A DNA stretch of 8,355 bases from an uncultured Clostridia bacterium (GTDB lineage: Bacteria; Bacillota; Clostridia; Christensenellales; Borkfalkiaceae), in the NCBI GenBank assembly GCA_947632165.1, contig CANROI010000054.1, positions 1-8,355 on the forward strand. Reading direction: 5' to 3'. The notes beneath the pieces were generated by a model. It worked only from the letters and a program-made list of their open reading frames with translations, had not been told where the DNA came from and did not search any database. The position numbers and the translations under genes are program-made. Shown here piece by piece: positions 1-6,290 of the stretch (position 1 is the first letter of the stretch; the number at the start of each line of letters is the position of its first letter).

Positions 1-1304
1 AGAGAAGCATCCGAAAGACCGCCTTCCTCTCCCCTGACGCCGCCGCGATCCGGCGGGAGGTGTTCATGGAGGAGCAGGGCTTTCGGGAGGAATTTGACGA
101 AATTGACAAAACCGCCGTCCATCTGGTGATGTACGAAAAGGGCGAGCCGGTCGCCGTCTGCCGGTATTATCCTGATGCCGAGCCGGACTGCTGGCGGTTC
201 GGGCGGCTGGCGATCCGCAAGCCCTATCGGGTCGGCGGACGGGGCAGGGCGCTGCTTGCCGCGGCGGAGACGGACTACTATGCGCCCGTCACCTCGTCGG
301 GCGGGGACGCGCTCCTCGGCCGGCTGCACGACCTCATCACAACGACGCATAAAAGGTACAGCACCTATGCGGATTGCCGCGATTATGCGCCCATGACCGA
401 TCCCGGAACGGACGGGAAGGGCGTCGTCGAGTTCTATACCCACGAGACGATCCAAAACTACATCGGCAGCAGCAACAAGAGGGGGACTTGGAACAGGGAA
501 CATGTCTGGTGCAAGAACCTGTCGAACGGCCTGTGGCCCGATATCAACAACAACGAAGCGGGCGGCGGCGCCGATCTGCATCATATCCGTCCGGCGGAGA
601 TGAGCCTGAACAGCACGCGGAGCAACCGCAAGTTCGGTGAGACGGCAACCGGAGCGGAGGCATATTCCCGGAACGAGGACGGGCAGATCTCCCGCTTGGG
701 CGGTTGGTATTCGGGCGACGTCTTCGAACCCTTGGACGAGGTGAAGGGGGATGTCGCGCGGATCGTGATGTACGTCTACACCCATTACAACACCTACGAA
801 AACGTGGGCGGCAGCACGAACGGCAACGGAGCGGAATATTATTTCGGGACTCTTCACTTTACCCATGTCATCTCCGCAAGCAGCGAGAAGGAGGCGATCG
901 CGATGCTCCTCGAATGGAACAGGCTCGACCCGGTCGACGGGATCGAAACGACGAGGAACGAAGCGGTCTTTCAGATCCAGGGCAACCGAAATCCCTTCAT
1001 CGACCACCCCGAATACGCGGAGGCGATCTGGGGCGGCGGCGAATTTCACAGTGCGGTGGCGGGGATCGTGACGGCGGGCCCCTTGGCGGAGCGGCTCGCT
1101 TCGCTCAATCGGGCGCTCGCGGCGTACGGCACGCTCTCCGACGCGGAGAAAGCGCTCGCAGAGGAGGATATCGGACGGCTGCGGGCTGCGATCGAAGATT
1201 ATAACCGGGCGGTCGGCCTCTATAACGGGGAGGCAGGGCGTGCCGAAGAGGGCGCCTACTTCGGCGCAGCGGGGCTTTTGGGCCTTGCGGAGGGCGGCAT
1301 ATGA
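1..1304 (+). CDS. Partial GNAT acetyltransferase fused in frame to endonuclease I (5' end outside window; possible chimera)
   Basis: The frame is open from the left edge, so the start lies outside the window. GTG at 60 and ATG at 66 are internal: the upstream codons read as GNAT sequence (IRREVFMEEQGF). Residues below count from the GTG at 60. Residues 1-70 match the ElaA/YjcF-like GNAT N-terminal half, ending in the acetyl-CoA loop R57-x-x-G60-x-G62 and the following helix. Motif B and the rest of the fold are absent. From about residue 72 (DYYAPVTSSGGDALL) the protein is an endonuclease I family nuclease (Pfam Endonuclease_1). It has NREHVW with E147/H148, the GADLHHIRP block at 170-178 with H174/H175, LNSTRSNRKFG at 183-193, and RNEAVFQIQGNRNPFIDHPE at 299-318. 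Residues 340-398 form a helical, FIVAR-like tail. The C-terminus is mildly hydrophobic. Nucleases of this family are normally exported and cut DNA/RNA without sequence specificity; here the signal peptide is replaced by the GNAT part. The fusion may be a real deletion fusion or an assembly join. The nuclease assignment is strong; whether the product works is unknown. Confidence 0.85.
   Translation, partial: RSIRKTAFLSPDAAAIRREVFMEEQGFREEFDEIDKTAVHLVMYEKGEPVAVCRYYPDAEPDCWRFGRLAIRKPYRVGGRGRALLAAAETDYYAPVTSSGGDALLGRLHDLITTTHKRYSTYADCRDYAPMTDPGTDGKGVVEFYTHETIQNYIGSSNKRGTWNREHVWCKNLSNGLWPDINNNEAGGGADLHHIRPAEMSLNSTRSNRKFGETATGAEAYSRNEDGQISRLGGWYSGDVFEPLDEVKGDVARIVMYVYTHYNTYENVGGSTNGNGAEYYFGTLHFTHVISASSEKEAIAMLLEWNRLDPVDGIETTRNEAVFQIQGNRNPFIDHPEYAEAIWGGGEFHSAVAGIVTAGPLAERLASLNRALAAYGTLSDAEKALAEEDIGRLRAAIEDYNRAVGLYNGEAGRAEEGAYFGAAGLLGLAEGGI
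1289..1294 (+). promoter_or_regulatory. Ribosome binding site of the small lipoprotein gene
   Basis: GGAGGG lies 6 nt before ATG 1301, inside the end of the nuclease frame. Together with the ATGA overlap it supports translational coupling of the two genes and fixes the lipoprotein start. Confidence 0.7.
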
Positions 1305-1891
1305 GAATCAGAGGTCTGTTCCTTGCCCTTGCGGTGTCTTGCTGCGCGATTTGTCTTGCTGCCTGCACCGCCGAAGCGTATGACGGTTATCAGGCGCTCA
1401 ACGACATGCTGCGGGCAGATTATTCCAAGGTGATCCTGACCGTGACGGATACGTTTGACGAGACGACTGCGCTCAGGAGCGAGTATGCGTTCGTCTACGG
1501 AGACGGAGAGATCACGGTGCAATACCGCGTGGAGCGCTTCGCGGAGATCGGGGATCTGACTGAGCAGACGGCGCTCAAGAGGACCTTGTCGGGCGAGGCC
1601 GTAATCAAAGACGGCGCGATCGTCTCGCAGAGCGGCGACGAGGCGGAGCTCCCGTCGGCCGACGGGGCGCGCGGGCTCGCCTTCCGCAGAGAATATTTCA
1701 AAAATGCCACGCTCACGGGCGTCTATCTCAAGGCAGACGTCAAGGATCCGGAGGCTTTTCTCGGCACAAAGATCGTCTGTGATGACATGAAGGTTGAGGC
1801 CACCTTCCTCGAGGTCTTTTATGCGATCCGGATCTCCTACACGTCCGGGATGGGCAGCGCCGTTGAAATCAGCTACGAATTTTCGCTTTGA
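1301..1891 (+). CDS. Small lipoprotein of unknown function
   Basis: A 196-residue protein with a clear lipoprotein signal: positively charged N-terminus (MRIR), hydrophobic core, and lipobox L19-A20-A21-C22. It should be lipidated and displayed outside the membrane. I do not recognise the mature part. It begins with a short helical segment (YQALNDMLRADYSK) and then looks beta-rich, with alternating strands to the C-terminus (AVEISYEFSL), and it has no obvious catalytic motif. Its ATG overlaps the stop codon of the upstream nuclease frame by 4 bp (ATGA), and its GGAGGG ribosome binding site lies inside that frame, so the two genes are probably translated together. That suggests a shared extracytoplasmic role, but nothing in the sequence shows what it is. 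The lipoprotein call is firm; the function is unknown. Confidence 0.85.
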   Translation: MRIRGLFLALAVSCCAICLAACTAEAYDGYQALNDMLRADYSKVILTVTDTFDETTALRSEYAFVYGDGEITVQYRVERFAEIGDLTEQTALKRTLSGEAVIKDGAIVSQSGDEAELPSADGARGLAFRREYFKNATLTGVYLKADVKDPEAFLGTKIVCDDMKVEATFLEVFYAIRISYTSGMGSAVEISYEFSL

Positions 1892-1896
1892 TCGGG

Positions 1897-1915
1897 CGGC
1901 TGCGCAAGGCGGCCG
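1897..1915 (+). terminator. GC-rich hairpin after the lipoprotein gene, weak terminator candidate
   Basis: A 7-bp stem (CGGCTGC pairing with GCGGCCG, including one T-G wobble) with a 5-nt loop starts 5 nt after the stop codon. It is followed by T, eight A and four T rather than a clean T-run. Termination on the + strand is therefore uncertain, but the place is right for the end of this transcription unit. Confidence 0.35.
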
Positions 1916-1959
1916 TAAAAAAAATTTTGCGCGGGCACGGATTTTTTCGATTTGAAGTA

Positions 1960-1989
1960 TTGCGTTCCGAATCGAAGTTGTGCTATAAT
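1960..1989 (+). promoter_or_regulatory. Extended -10 promoter for the RDD gene
   Basis: The -10 is a perfect TATAAT at 1984-1989, preceded by TGC, which makes an extended -10 (TGnTATAAT). The best -35 is TTGCGT at 1960-1965 with an 18-nt spacer; it matches the consensus in only three positions, which is acceptable when the -10 is extended. Transcription would start near 1996, leaving about 40 nt of leader before ATG 2038. It may also supply read-through into the importer operon. Confidence 0.65.
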
Positions 1990-2037
1990 GGAAAAAGAAG
2001 GATCGGGCGGTGAAACACAGAGCGGGAGTTTACGGAA

Positions 2038-2892
2038 ATGTTTGAACTCAGGAAAATCGGCATCGTAAAGAGGGCTTCCGCATGGCTTCTGGATGCGATC
2101 CTGCTCGCAGTTTTGGCCACGGGACTCATGTGGGTCATCTCGCTCATCTGCCGTTACAGCGAAGCGGAACAGCTTGCAACGCAGTATTACGGCGAGTGGC
2201 AGGAATTCCGCGATGCATACATGCAAGACGTTGCCGAGTTCTATGGTTTTACCTACCGTGAGGACGGCGACGGCTACGTCGTGACCAAAGACGGGGCTGA
2301 AGCGTCGCTCAACGACGTCATGAACGCGCTCGACGGCTCGAAGGGGGAGGACCCCGAGACGGCGGAGGCCTACGAGGCCTACCTTGCGCTCCCGCCGGCG
2401 GCAAAAGTCAATGCGCAATACCAATATGTGTATACCATGCTGTTCATGATGGTGTCCATTGGGATCCTGCTCTCCTATCTGATCCTCGAATTTATCCTTC
2501 CGCTCATACTCGGGAACGGCCAGACGGTGGGGAAGAAGGTGTTTGAGATCTGCCTTGTCCGCCCCGATGGCGTAAAGATCACGCCTCTTGCACTCTTTGC
2601 AAGAACGATTCTCGGCAAGTTCGCGATCGAGACGATGTTCCCCATCTTGCTCGTATTCCTGTTTTTCTTCGGCGGGTTGGGGATCTTGGCGATCATTTTG
2701 TTGGCCGCGTTCCTGCTCTTGAACCTGAGCCTGTTCTTCGCCACGAAGAACAGGACGCCCATACATGATATCCTCGCCGGGACGGTGGCGGCGGACGCGA
2801 AGCTGCAGATCATTTTCGCGTCGGAAGAGGAACGAAACGAGAAAGTAGCGCGCTCGCAAAAAGAGAGCGTGGAACAATCGAAAGAACAATAA
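2038..2892 (+). CDS. RDD family membrane protein
   Basis: A 284-residue integral membrane protein. The RDD family signature (Pfam RDD) is visible at both ends. R12 and D19 lie at the start of the first membrane segment (RASAWLLDAILL). GQTVGKKVFEICLVRPDG spans 161-178, and R189 lies in FARTILG. PIHDILAGT at 241-249 supplies the late conserved Asp (D243). Membrane segments fall at about 15-37, 132-158 and 200-236. Between the first two sits a hydrophilic, acidic loop of about 90 residues (38-130), long for a compact RDD protein. The C-terminal tail (262-284) is charged and probably cytoplasmic. RDD proteins are loosely linked to transport, some to ion exchange, but most have no assigned role. 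The start at 2038 is supported by GGGAG at 2024-2028, 9 nt upstream, and by the promoter 50 nt upstream. It is followed by 128 nt of hairpins and then the importer operon, so it may or may not be co-transcribed with it. Confidence 0.88.
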   Translation: MFELRKIGIVKRASAWLLDAILLAVLATGLMWVISLICRYSEAEQLATQYYGEWQEFRDAYMQDVAEFYGFTYREDGDGYVVTKDGAEASLNDVMNALDGSKGEDPETAEAYEAYLALPPAAKVNAQYQYVYTMLFMMVSIGILLSYLILEFILPLILGNGQTVGKKVFEICLVRPDGVKITPLALFARTILGKFAIETMFPILLVFLFFFGGLGILAIILLAAFLLLNLSLFFATKNRTPIHDILAGTVAADAKLQIIFASEEERNEKVARSQKESVEQSKEQ

Positions 2893-2898
2893 CCCGGC

Positions 2899-2914
2899 CC
2901 GGCGGATCTGCCGG
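2899..2914 (+). repeat. Short inverted repeat (hairpin 1 of 3)
   Basis: CCGGC at 2899-2903 pairs with GCCGG at 2910-2914 around a 6-nt loop (GGATCT), 7 nt after the RDD stop codon. It is followed by AAATAT rather than a T-run. This is the first of three consecutive inverted repeats in this gap and could form part of a weak terminator for the RDD gene. Confidence 0.5.
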
Positions 2915-2921
2915 AAATATG

Positions 2922-2939
2922 CGAAGGAGCGCTCCTTCG
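2922..2939 (+). repeat. Perfect 18-bp palindrome (hairpin 2 of 3)
   Basis: CGAAGGAGCGCTCCTTCG is its own reverse complement across all 18 bases. As RNA it would fold with a tight loop and is followed by only three T, so it is a poor intrinsic terminator. As DNA it could be a dyad site for a dimeric regulator. It contains AAGGAG paired with CTCCTT, but no annotated start follows at a usable distance. Confidence 0.6.
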
Positions 2940-2968
2940 TTTGCAGAACATTCAAGATGTTCTGCAAA
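2940..2968 (+). promoter_or_regulatory. Perfect 12-bp inverted repeat before the importer operon, operator or RNA hairpin
   Basis: TTTGCAGAACAT at 2940-2951 pairs perfectly with ATGTTCTGCAAA at 2957-2968 around the loop TCAAG. There is no T-run after it on either strand, so it is not a standard terminator. It lies just upstream of TATTAT (2972-2977), the only -10-like sequence before the operon. That is a typical place for a repressor operator. If transcription instead reads through from the RDD gene, it would be a stable leader hairpin. The regulator is not in the window. Confidence 0.55.
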
Positions 2969-2977
2969 ACATATTAT
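2951..2977 (+). promoter_or_regulatory. Weak promoter candidate for the importer operon
   Basis: TATTAT at 2972-2977 is a fair -10. The only -35-like sequence is TTCAAG at 2951-2956, giving a short 15-nt spacer. The match is poor and the -35 lies inside the inverted repeat, so an activator or another sigma factor could be needed, or the true promoter could be elsewhere. Confidence 0.3.
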
Positions 2978-3010
2978 TCAGCCCGCACGGCCGGAAAATA
3001 CAACGGAAAA

Positions 3011-3016
3011 AGGGAG
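3011..3016 (+). promoter_or_regulatory. Ribosome binding site deciding the ATPase start
   Basis: AGGGAG lies 4 nt before ATG 3021 within a purine-rich stretch. It selects 3021 over the in-frame ATG at 2919, which has no binding site and would add 34 residues without family resemblance. Confidence 0.8.
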
Positions 3017-3020
3017 AACT

Positions 3021-4361
3021 ATGAAGGTTGTACTGGAGCATCTGACAAAAATCTTTCCAAGCCGCAACAAGAAGGATAAGAACGCCGAAGTCGTCGCCGT
3101 AAACGATTTCAGCCTCGAGATCCCGGACGGCAAGCTGATCGGGCTTTTGGGGCCTTCCGGTTGCGGGAAAAGTACCACGCTGTTCATGATCAGCGGATTG
3201 CAGGAGCCAACGAGCGGGAGGATCTTCTTCGGGGAGAACGACGTCACAAAGCTCTCCCCGGAAAACAGAGGGATCGGTCTCGTATTCCAGAATTACGCGC
3301 TCTATCCGCACATGACGGTACAACAGAATATTCTATTTCCTTTGCAGAACTTGAAAGGTGAAAACAGGCTCTCCAAGGAGGAAATGCTGGAACGCGCTAC
3401 CAAGGTCGCAAAACTTGTCCAGATCGACGAGTTTATGGACCGCAAGCCGTCCGAACTTTCAGGCGGACAGCAGCAGCGCGTTGCAATCGCCCGCGCGCTT
3501 GTAAAAATGCCGCGTGTCCTCCTCTTGGACGAGCCTCTTTCTAATCTTGACGCACGTCTGCGGCTTCAGACGCGCGAGGAGATCAGACGGATCCAGAGGG
3601 ATACGCAGATTACGACGATCTTCGTGACCCACGACCAGGAGGAGGCGATGTCGATCTCCGACTATATCGTCGTCATGAAGCTTGGCGTCATCATGCAGAC
3701 GGGCAAGCCCCAATGGGTCTACGACGATCCCGCAAATCTCTTCGTTGCAAAATTCCTCGGTTCGCCGCCCATCAATATGCTCAGCGGCAAGGTCGAGGGT
3801 GGTGCGCTGTATATCGGCAACGAGCGGGTTCTGGAAGTACCGGAGCTCGAGGACCGGGAAGTCTACATCGGGATCCGTCCCGAGGGCTTCCTTCTCAGGG
3901 CGAACGGCAGGCTCACCTGCAAGGTCTCGGGCATCGACGTCATGGGCAGGGATATTTCGGTCGTATCCACGAACGAAAACTCGCTCAACCCCGTTGTGCG
4001 CTCGATCATCTCGGCGGATGAAATCGGGAATGCAGAGGGCGACACCGCGCGGTTCGATCTCAAGCCGCACAAGGTATTTCTGTTCGACAAGGAGACGGAG
4101 GAACGCATTTATTTCGGCGAGCAGGTCGCGGCGCACGAAAAGATCATCGCCCAGATGAAGGCGGAGGGGCAGGACTATGTGACTCACGAAGGCCCGCTCC
4201 CGCGCGAAGCGGACGACAGGTCCTCTTCGGAACAGCCGCCGGAGGAAAAGAAGGGGATCTTGGCAAAGCTCAAGGGGTTGCTCCCCAAGAAGAGAGAAAA
4301 AGCCGCGGATGAACAGCCCGAACCGGTAGAACAGCCCGAGGGGCAGGACGACAAGGAGTGA
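3021..4361 (+). CDS. ABC importer ATP-binding protein, MalK/UgpC/MsmX type, with long C-terminal tail
   Basis: A 446-residue ATPase that powers the importer encoded by the next three genes, acting at the inner face of the membrane. All nucleotide-binding motifs are intact: Walker A GPSGCGKST at 44-52, Q-loop Q90, signature LSGGQ at 146-150, Walker B VLLLDEP at 166-172 with E171 catalytic, D-loop SNLD at 174-177, and switch His H204. A MalK-like regulatory domain with OB-type strands follows (about 240-365; FLGSPPINML and GIRPEGF are typical). Members of this family are usually about 360-380 residues. Here about 75 extra residues follow: an acidic, proline-rich linker, a lysine-rich amphipathic stretch (KKGILAKLKGLLPKKREK), then an acidic end. 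Only 3 nt separate it from the first permease. UgpC, MsmX and MalK share this architecture, so the sequence does not show the substrate. Family assignment is very secure. Confidence 0.96.
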   Translation: MKVVLEHLTKIFPSRNKKDKNAEVVAVNDFSLEIPDGKLIGLLGPSGCGKSTTLFMISGLQEPTSGRIFFGENDVTKLSPENRGIGLVFQNYALYPHMTVQQNILFPLQNLKGENRLSKEEMLERATKVAKLVQIDEFMDRKPSELSGGQQQRVAIARALVKMPRVLLLDEPLSNLDARLRLQTREEIRRIQRDTQITTIFVTHDQEEAMSISDYIVVMKLGVIMQTGKPQWVYDDPANLFVAKFLGSPPINMLSGKVEGGALYIGNERVLEVPELEDREVYIGIRPEGFLLRANGRLTCKVSGIDVMGRDISVVSTNENSLNPVVRSIISADEIGNAEGDTARFDLKPHKVFLFDKETEERIYFGEQVAAHEKIIAQMKAEGQDYVTHEGPLPREADDRSSSEQPPEEKKGILAKLKGLLPKKREKAADEQPEPVEQPEGQDDKE

Positions 4362-4364
4362 CAG

Positions 4365-5297
4365 ATGGACAAGAAGAAAAATCAATGGAAAGCATGGTTG
4401 TATCTCTTGCCGGCGATCGTCCTTCTCCTCGTCTTTACGGTCTGGCCGATCTTCAACACGATCAGAATGTCTCTCCTGAAAGACTACGACGACCTTGCGG
4501 CGATCGGCGGGGCGACCTTCGAGTTCGGATTTGCGAATTTTGCCAAAGTCATAAGTTACAGGGGGTTTTTGACTTGCCTCGGCAATACGGTGCTCCTCAC
4601 CGTGATCACGGTGCCCATCTCCACGATGCTCGCGCTGCTGATCGCGGTTGCACTCAATTCGATCAAATGGCTGAGCAAGATCTTCCAGACGATCTTTTTC
4701 CTGCCCTATGTCACGAACTCCATCGCGATCGGAATGGTGTTCATGGCGATGTTCAGCATGATCGGCGGCGGGCCTACGACCGAGCCCGTGTCCATCGGCA
4801 TCATCAACACCATCATCGAGGCGTGCGGCGGCACGCGGATCAATTGGGTCAATGCCGGTTCGGACTATTGGTCGAACATGTTCGTTCTCATCATCTATAT
4901 CGTATGGAACGCGCTTCCCTTCAAGATCCTCGTGCTCCTCGGCGGGCTGCAGGGGGTCAATAAGCAGTATTATGACGCCGCGAAGGTAGACGGCGCCTCC
5001 CGCCTGCGCACCTTCTGGCGCGTCACCGTGCCGTTGCTTTCCCCGATGATCGCCTATGTCGTCATCACGGGCTTCATCGGCGGATTCAAGGAATATTCGA
5101 GCATCGTCGGTATATTCGGCGAATCGATGGGTCCTGTGGGCAATCCCGGCAGCCTCAATACGATGGTCGGCTTCATCTACGACGCCATCACAAACAACCC
5201 GGGCCGGGCTTCCGCCGCGGCGCTCATCCTGTTTGCGATCATATTTGCCGTCACGATGGTCAATCTGTACGTCAGCAAGAAGAGAGTGCATTATTGA
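4365..5297 (+). CDS. ABC importer permease, MalF/UgpA-like (CUT1)
   Basis: A 310-residue membrane protein forming half of the translocation channel. About six membrane segments are visible (roughly 9-32, 70-98, 105-133, 168-194, 227-245, 283-303). The EAA coupling loop that docks on the ATPase is at 204-225, with D-A-A-K-V-D-G at 204-210 and VPLL at 222-225. It is close to the usual 290-310 residues of UgpA/MsmE-partner permeases and lacks the large periplasmic insertion of enterobacterial MalF. ATG 4365 follows the ATPase stop by 3 nt and uses AAGGAG at 4353-4358, inside the end of the ATPase gene, so translation is coupled. The region 134-168, between membrane segments, is hydrophilic and carries a Gly/Thr-rich stretch. 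The substrate cannot be read from it. Confidence 0.95.
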   Translation: MDKKKNQWKAWLYLLPAIVLLLVFTVWPIFNTIRMSLLKDYDDLAAIGGATFEFGFANFAKVISYRGFLTCLGNTVLLTVITVPISTMLALLIAVALNSIKWLSKIFQTIFFLPYVTNSIAIGMVFMAMFSMIGGGPTTEPVSIGIINTIIEACGGTRINWVNAGSDYWSNMFVLIIYIVWNALPFKILVLLGGLQGVNKQYYDAAKVDGASRLRTFWRVTVPLLSPMIAYVVITGFIGGFKEYSSIVGIFGESMGPVGNPGSLNTMVGFIYDAITNNPGRASAAALILFAIIFAVTMVNLYVSKKRVHY

Positions 5298-5304
5298 GGA
5301 GGAG
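5296..5304 (+). promoter_or_regulatory. Ribosome binding site deciding the second permease start
   Basis: GAGGAGGAG overlaps the stop codon of the first permease and lies 6 nt before ATG 5311. It fixes the start at 5311 rather than the in-frame ATG at 5056, which would run 242 bases through the first permease gene and encode an arginine/serine-rich shadow sequence. Confidence 0.85.
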
Positions 5305-5310
5305 AGAGAT

Positions 5311-6249
5311 ATGACGGAAAATATCAATGCCGTTTCGGACGAACAAATTCTCCCCGCTCCCCCCAAGGGCATGAAGGAACGGGATATTCGCAAGGTTTCC
5401 AAGAAGCAGACGGTCTTAAAGGTGCTTGCGCAGATCGGTTTGTATGTCTTTCTGACCGTGATCGCGATCGCCGTTCTGTTTCCTTTCTATTGGATGCTCA
5501 TCTCCTCCCTAAAGACGCTCAACGAGTATAACGCCACCGTTCCAACGCTCTGGCCGCAGGAATTTTTGTGGGCGAACTACGTCACGGCGTTCACCGGTGA
5601 ACTCGAATTGGGGCAGCTCTTCCTCAACACGGTCATCGTCGGCGTCGTCTCCACGATCCTCTCGCTCGTCGTGACGGTGCTCTCGGCCTACGCGTTTGCG
5701 CGGCTCGAGTTCAAGGGGAAGAACGCTCTGTTTGCGGCGCTGCTCGCAACGATGATGATCCCGGGCGAGCTGTTCACGATCACCAACTATGTGACCGTCT
5801 CTGCCTTCGGCTGGCTGCACACCTACACGGTGCTCATCGTTCCTTTCCTTGTGAGCGTGTTCTATATCTATCTGCTCAGGCAGAACTTTCTGCAGATCCC
5901 GAATGAGCTCTATCTCGCCGCCAAGGTGGACGGGACGAGCGATCTCAAATACTTATGGCGGGTGATGATCCCGCTGTCCGCGCCGACGCTCGTCTCGATC
6001 ACGATCTTAAAGATGATGGGCGCGTGGAACTCCTACATCTGGCCCCGTCTCGTCGCAAACGACACGATGCACAGGCTTGTCACCGTGGGGCTCCGAGGCG
6101 CGGCTTTCGTCGATGAAGCGACGGGCATGACCAATTTCCCCGCACAGATGGCGGCGGTTGTGATCGTGACCATTCCGCTCCTTCTCGTATTCATCTTCTT
6201 CCGCAAATACATCATGCGCGGCGTCTCGCGCAGCGGCATCAAGGGTTGA
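5311..6249 (+). CDS. ABC importer permease, MalG/UgpE-like (CUT1)
   Basis: A 312-residue partner permease completing the channel. The N-terminal 35 residues are hydrophilic and cytoplasmic, rather longer than in typical MalG-like proteins of about 275-280 residues. Six membrane segments follow (about 40-63, 103-130, 138-160, 171-190, 220-236, 280-297). The EAA loop is at 199-224, with ELYLAAKVDGTSDLKYLWRV followed by MIPL. The C-terminus (KYIMRGVSRSGIKG) matches the conserved end of this family, in which GxxxGAVKG-like sequences are usual. A strong ribosome binding site overlaps the preceding stop codon, so it is co-translated with the first permease. The binding protein starts 41 nt downstream without an intervening terminator. 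Assignment as a CUT1 permease is secure; substrate unknown. Confidence 0.95.
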   Translation: MTENINAVSDEQILPAPPKGMKERDIRKVSKKQTVLKVLAQIGLYVFLTVIAIAVLFPFYWMLISSLKTLNEYNATVPTLWPQEFLWANYVTAFTGELELGQLFLNTVIVGVVSTILSLVVTVLSAYAFARLEFKGKNALFAALLATMMIPGELFTITNYVTVSAFGWLHTYTVLIVPFLVSVFYIYLLRQNFLQIPNELYLAAKVDGTSDLKYLWRVMIPLSAPTLVSITILKMMGAWNSYIWPRLVANDTMHRLVTVGLRGAAFVDEATGMTNFPAQMAAVVIVTIPLLLVFIFFRKYIMRGVSRSGIKG

Positions 6250-6278
6250 TGCGATCACAAACCGAAAACCAATAAAAT

Positions 6279-6284
6279 AAGGAG
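6279..6284 (+). promoter_or_regulatory. Strong ribosome binding site of the binding-protein gene
   Basis: AAGGAG lies 6 nt before ATG 6291 in an A-rich, unstructured 41-nt gap. It suits the high translation rate that solute-binding proteins need relative to their permeases. No separate promoter or hairpin is visible in the gap. Confidence 0.75.
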
Positions 6285-6290
6285 ATAAAC

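Noticed and set aside
1890..2010. A 10-bp direct repeat GATCGGGCGG at 1890-1899 and 2001-2010 flanking the promoter
   Set aside because: GATCGG is frequent throughout this window, the first copy includes the stop codon of the lipoprotein gene, and no mobile-element ends or terminal inverted repeats accompany it.
2947..2963. A LexA (SOS) box in the inverted repeat, from GAAC and GTTC half-sites
   Set aside because: The Gram-positive LexA site has four bases between GAAC and GTTC; here there are nine, so the spacing is wrong.
1873..2967. A 364-codon open frame on the - strand over the RDD gene
   Set aside because: It mirrors the RDD coding sequence, is rich in Arg, Glu and Gln without a domain, and has no convincing ribosome binding site.
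2919..3020. An upstream in-frame ATG that would lengthen the ATPase by 34 residues
   Set aside because: There is no ribosome binding site before it, it runs through the palindromes, and the added residues do not resemble the family, whose N-terminus fits MKVVLEHLTK at 3021.
2941..3024. A 27-codon TTG-started leader frame ending in an ATGA overlap with the ATPase start
   Set aside because: Its only ribosome binding site is locked in the palindrome, TTG is a rare start, and its sequence just reflects the inverted repeat. The overlap is probably chance.
5056..5310. An early in-frame ATG for the second permease
   Set aside because: It overlaps the first permease for 242 bases and encodes Arg/Ser-rich shadow sequence; the strong ribosome binding site at 5296-5304 marks 5311.
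3459..5402. A 647-codon open frame on the - strand across the ATPase and first permease
   Set aside because: It lies antisense to two genes with complete family motifs. Its translation is dominated by Asp, Arg, His and Glu with no recognisable domain, as expected from GC-rich codon bias on the opposite strand.
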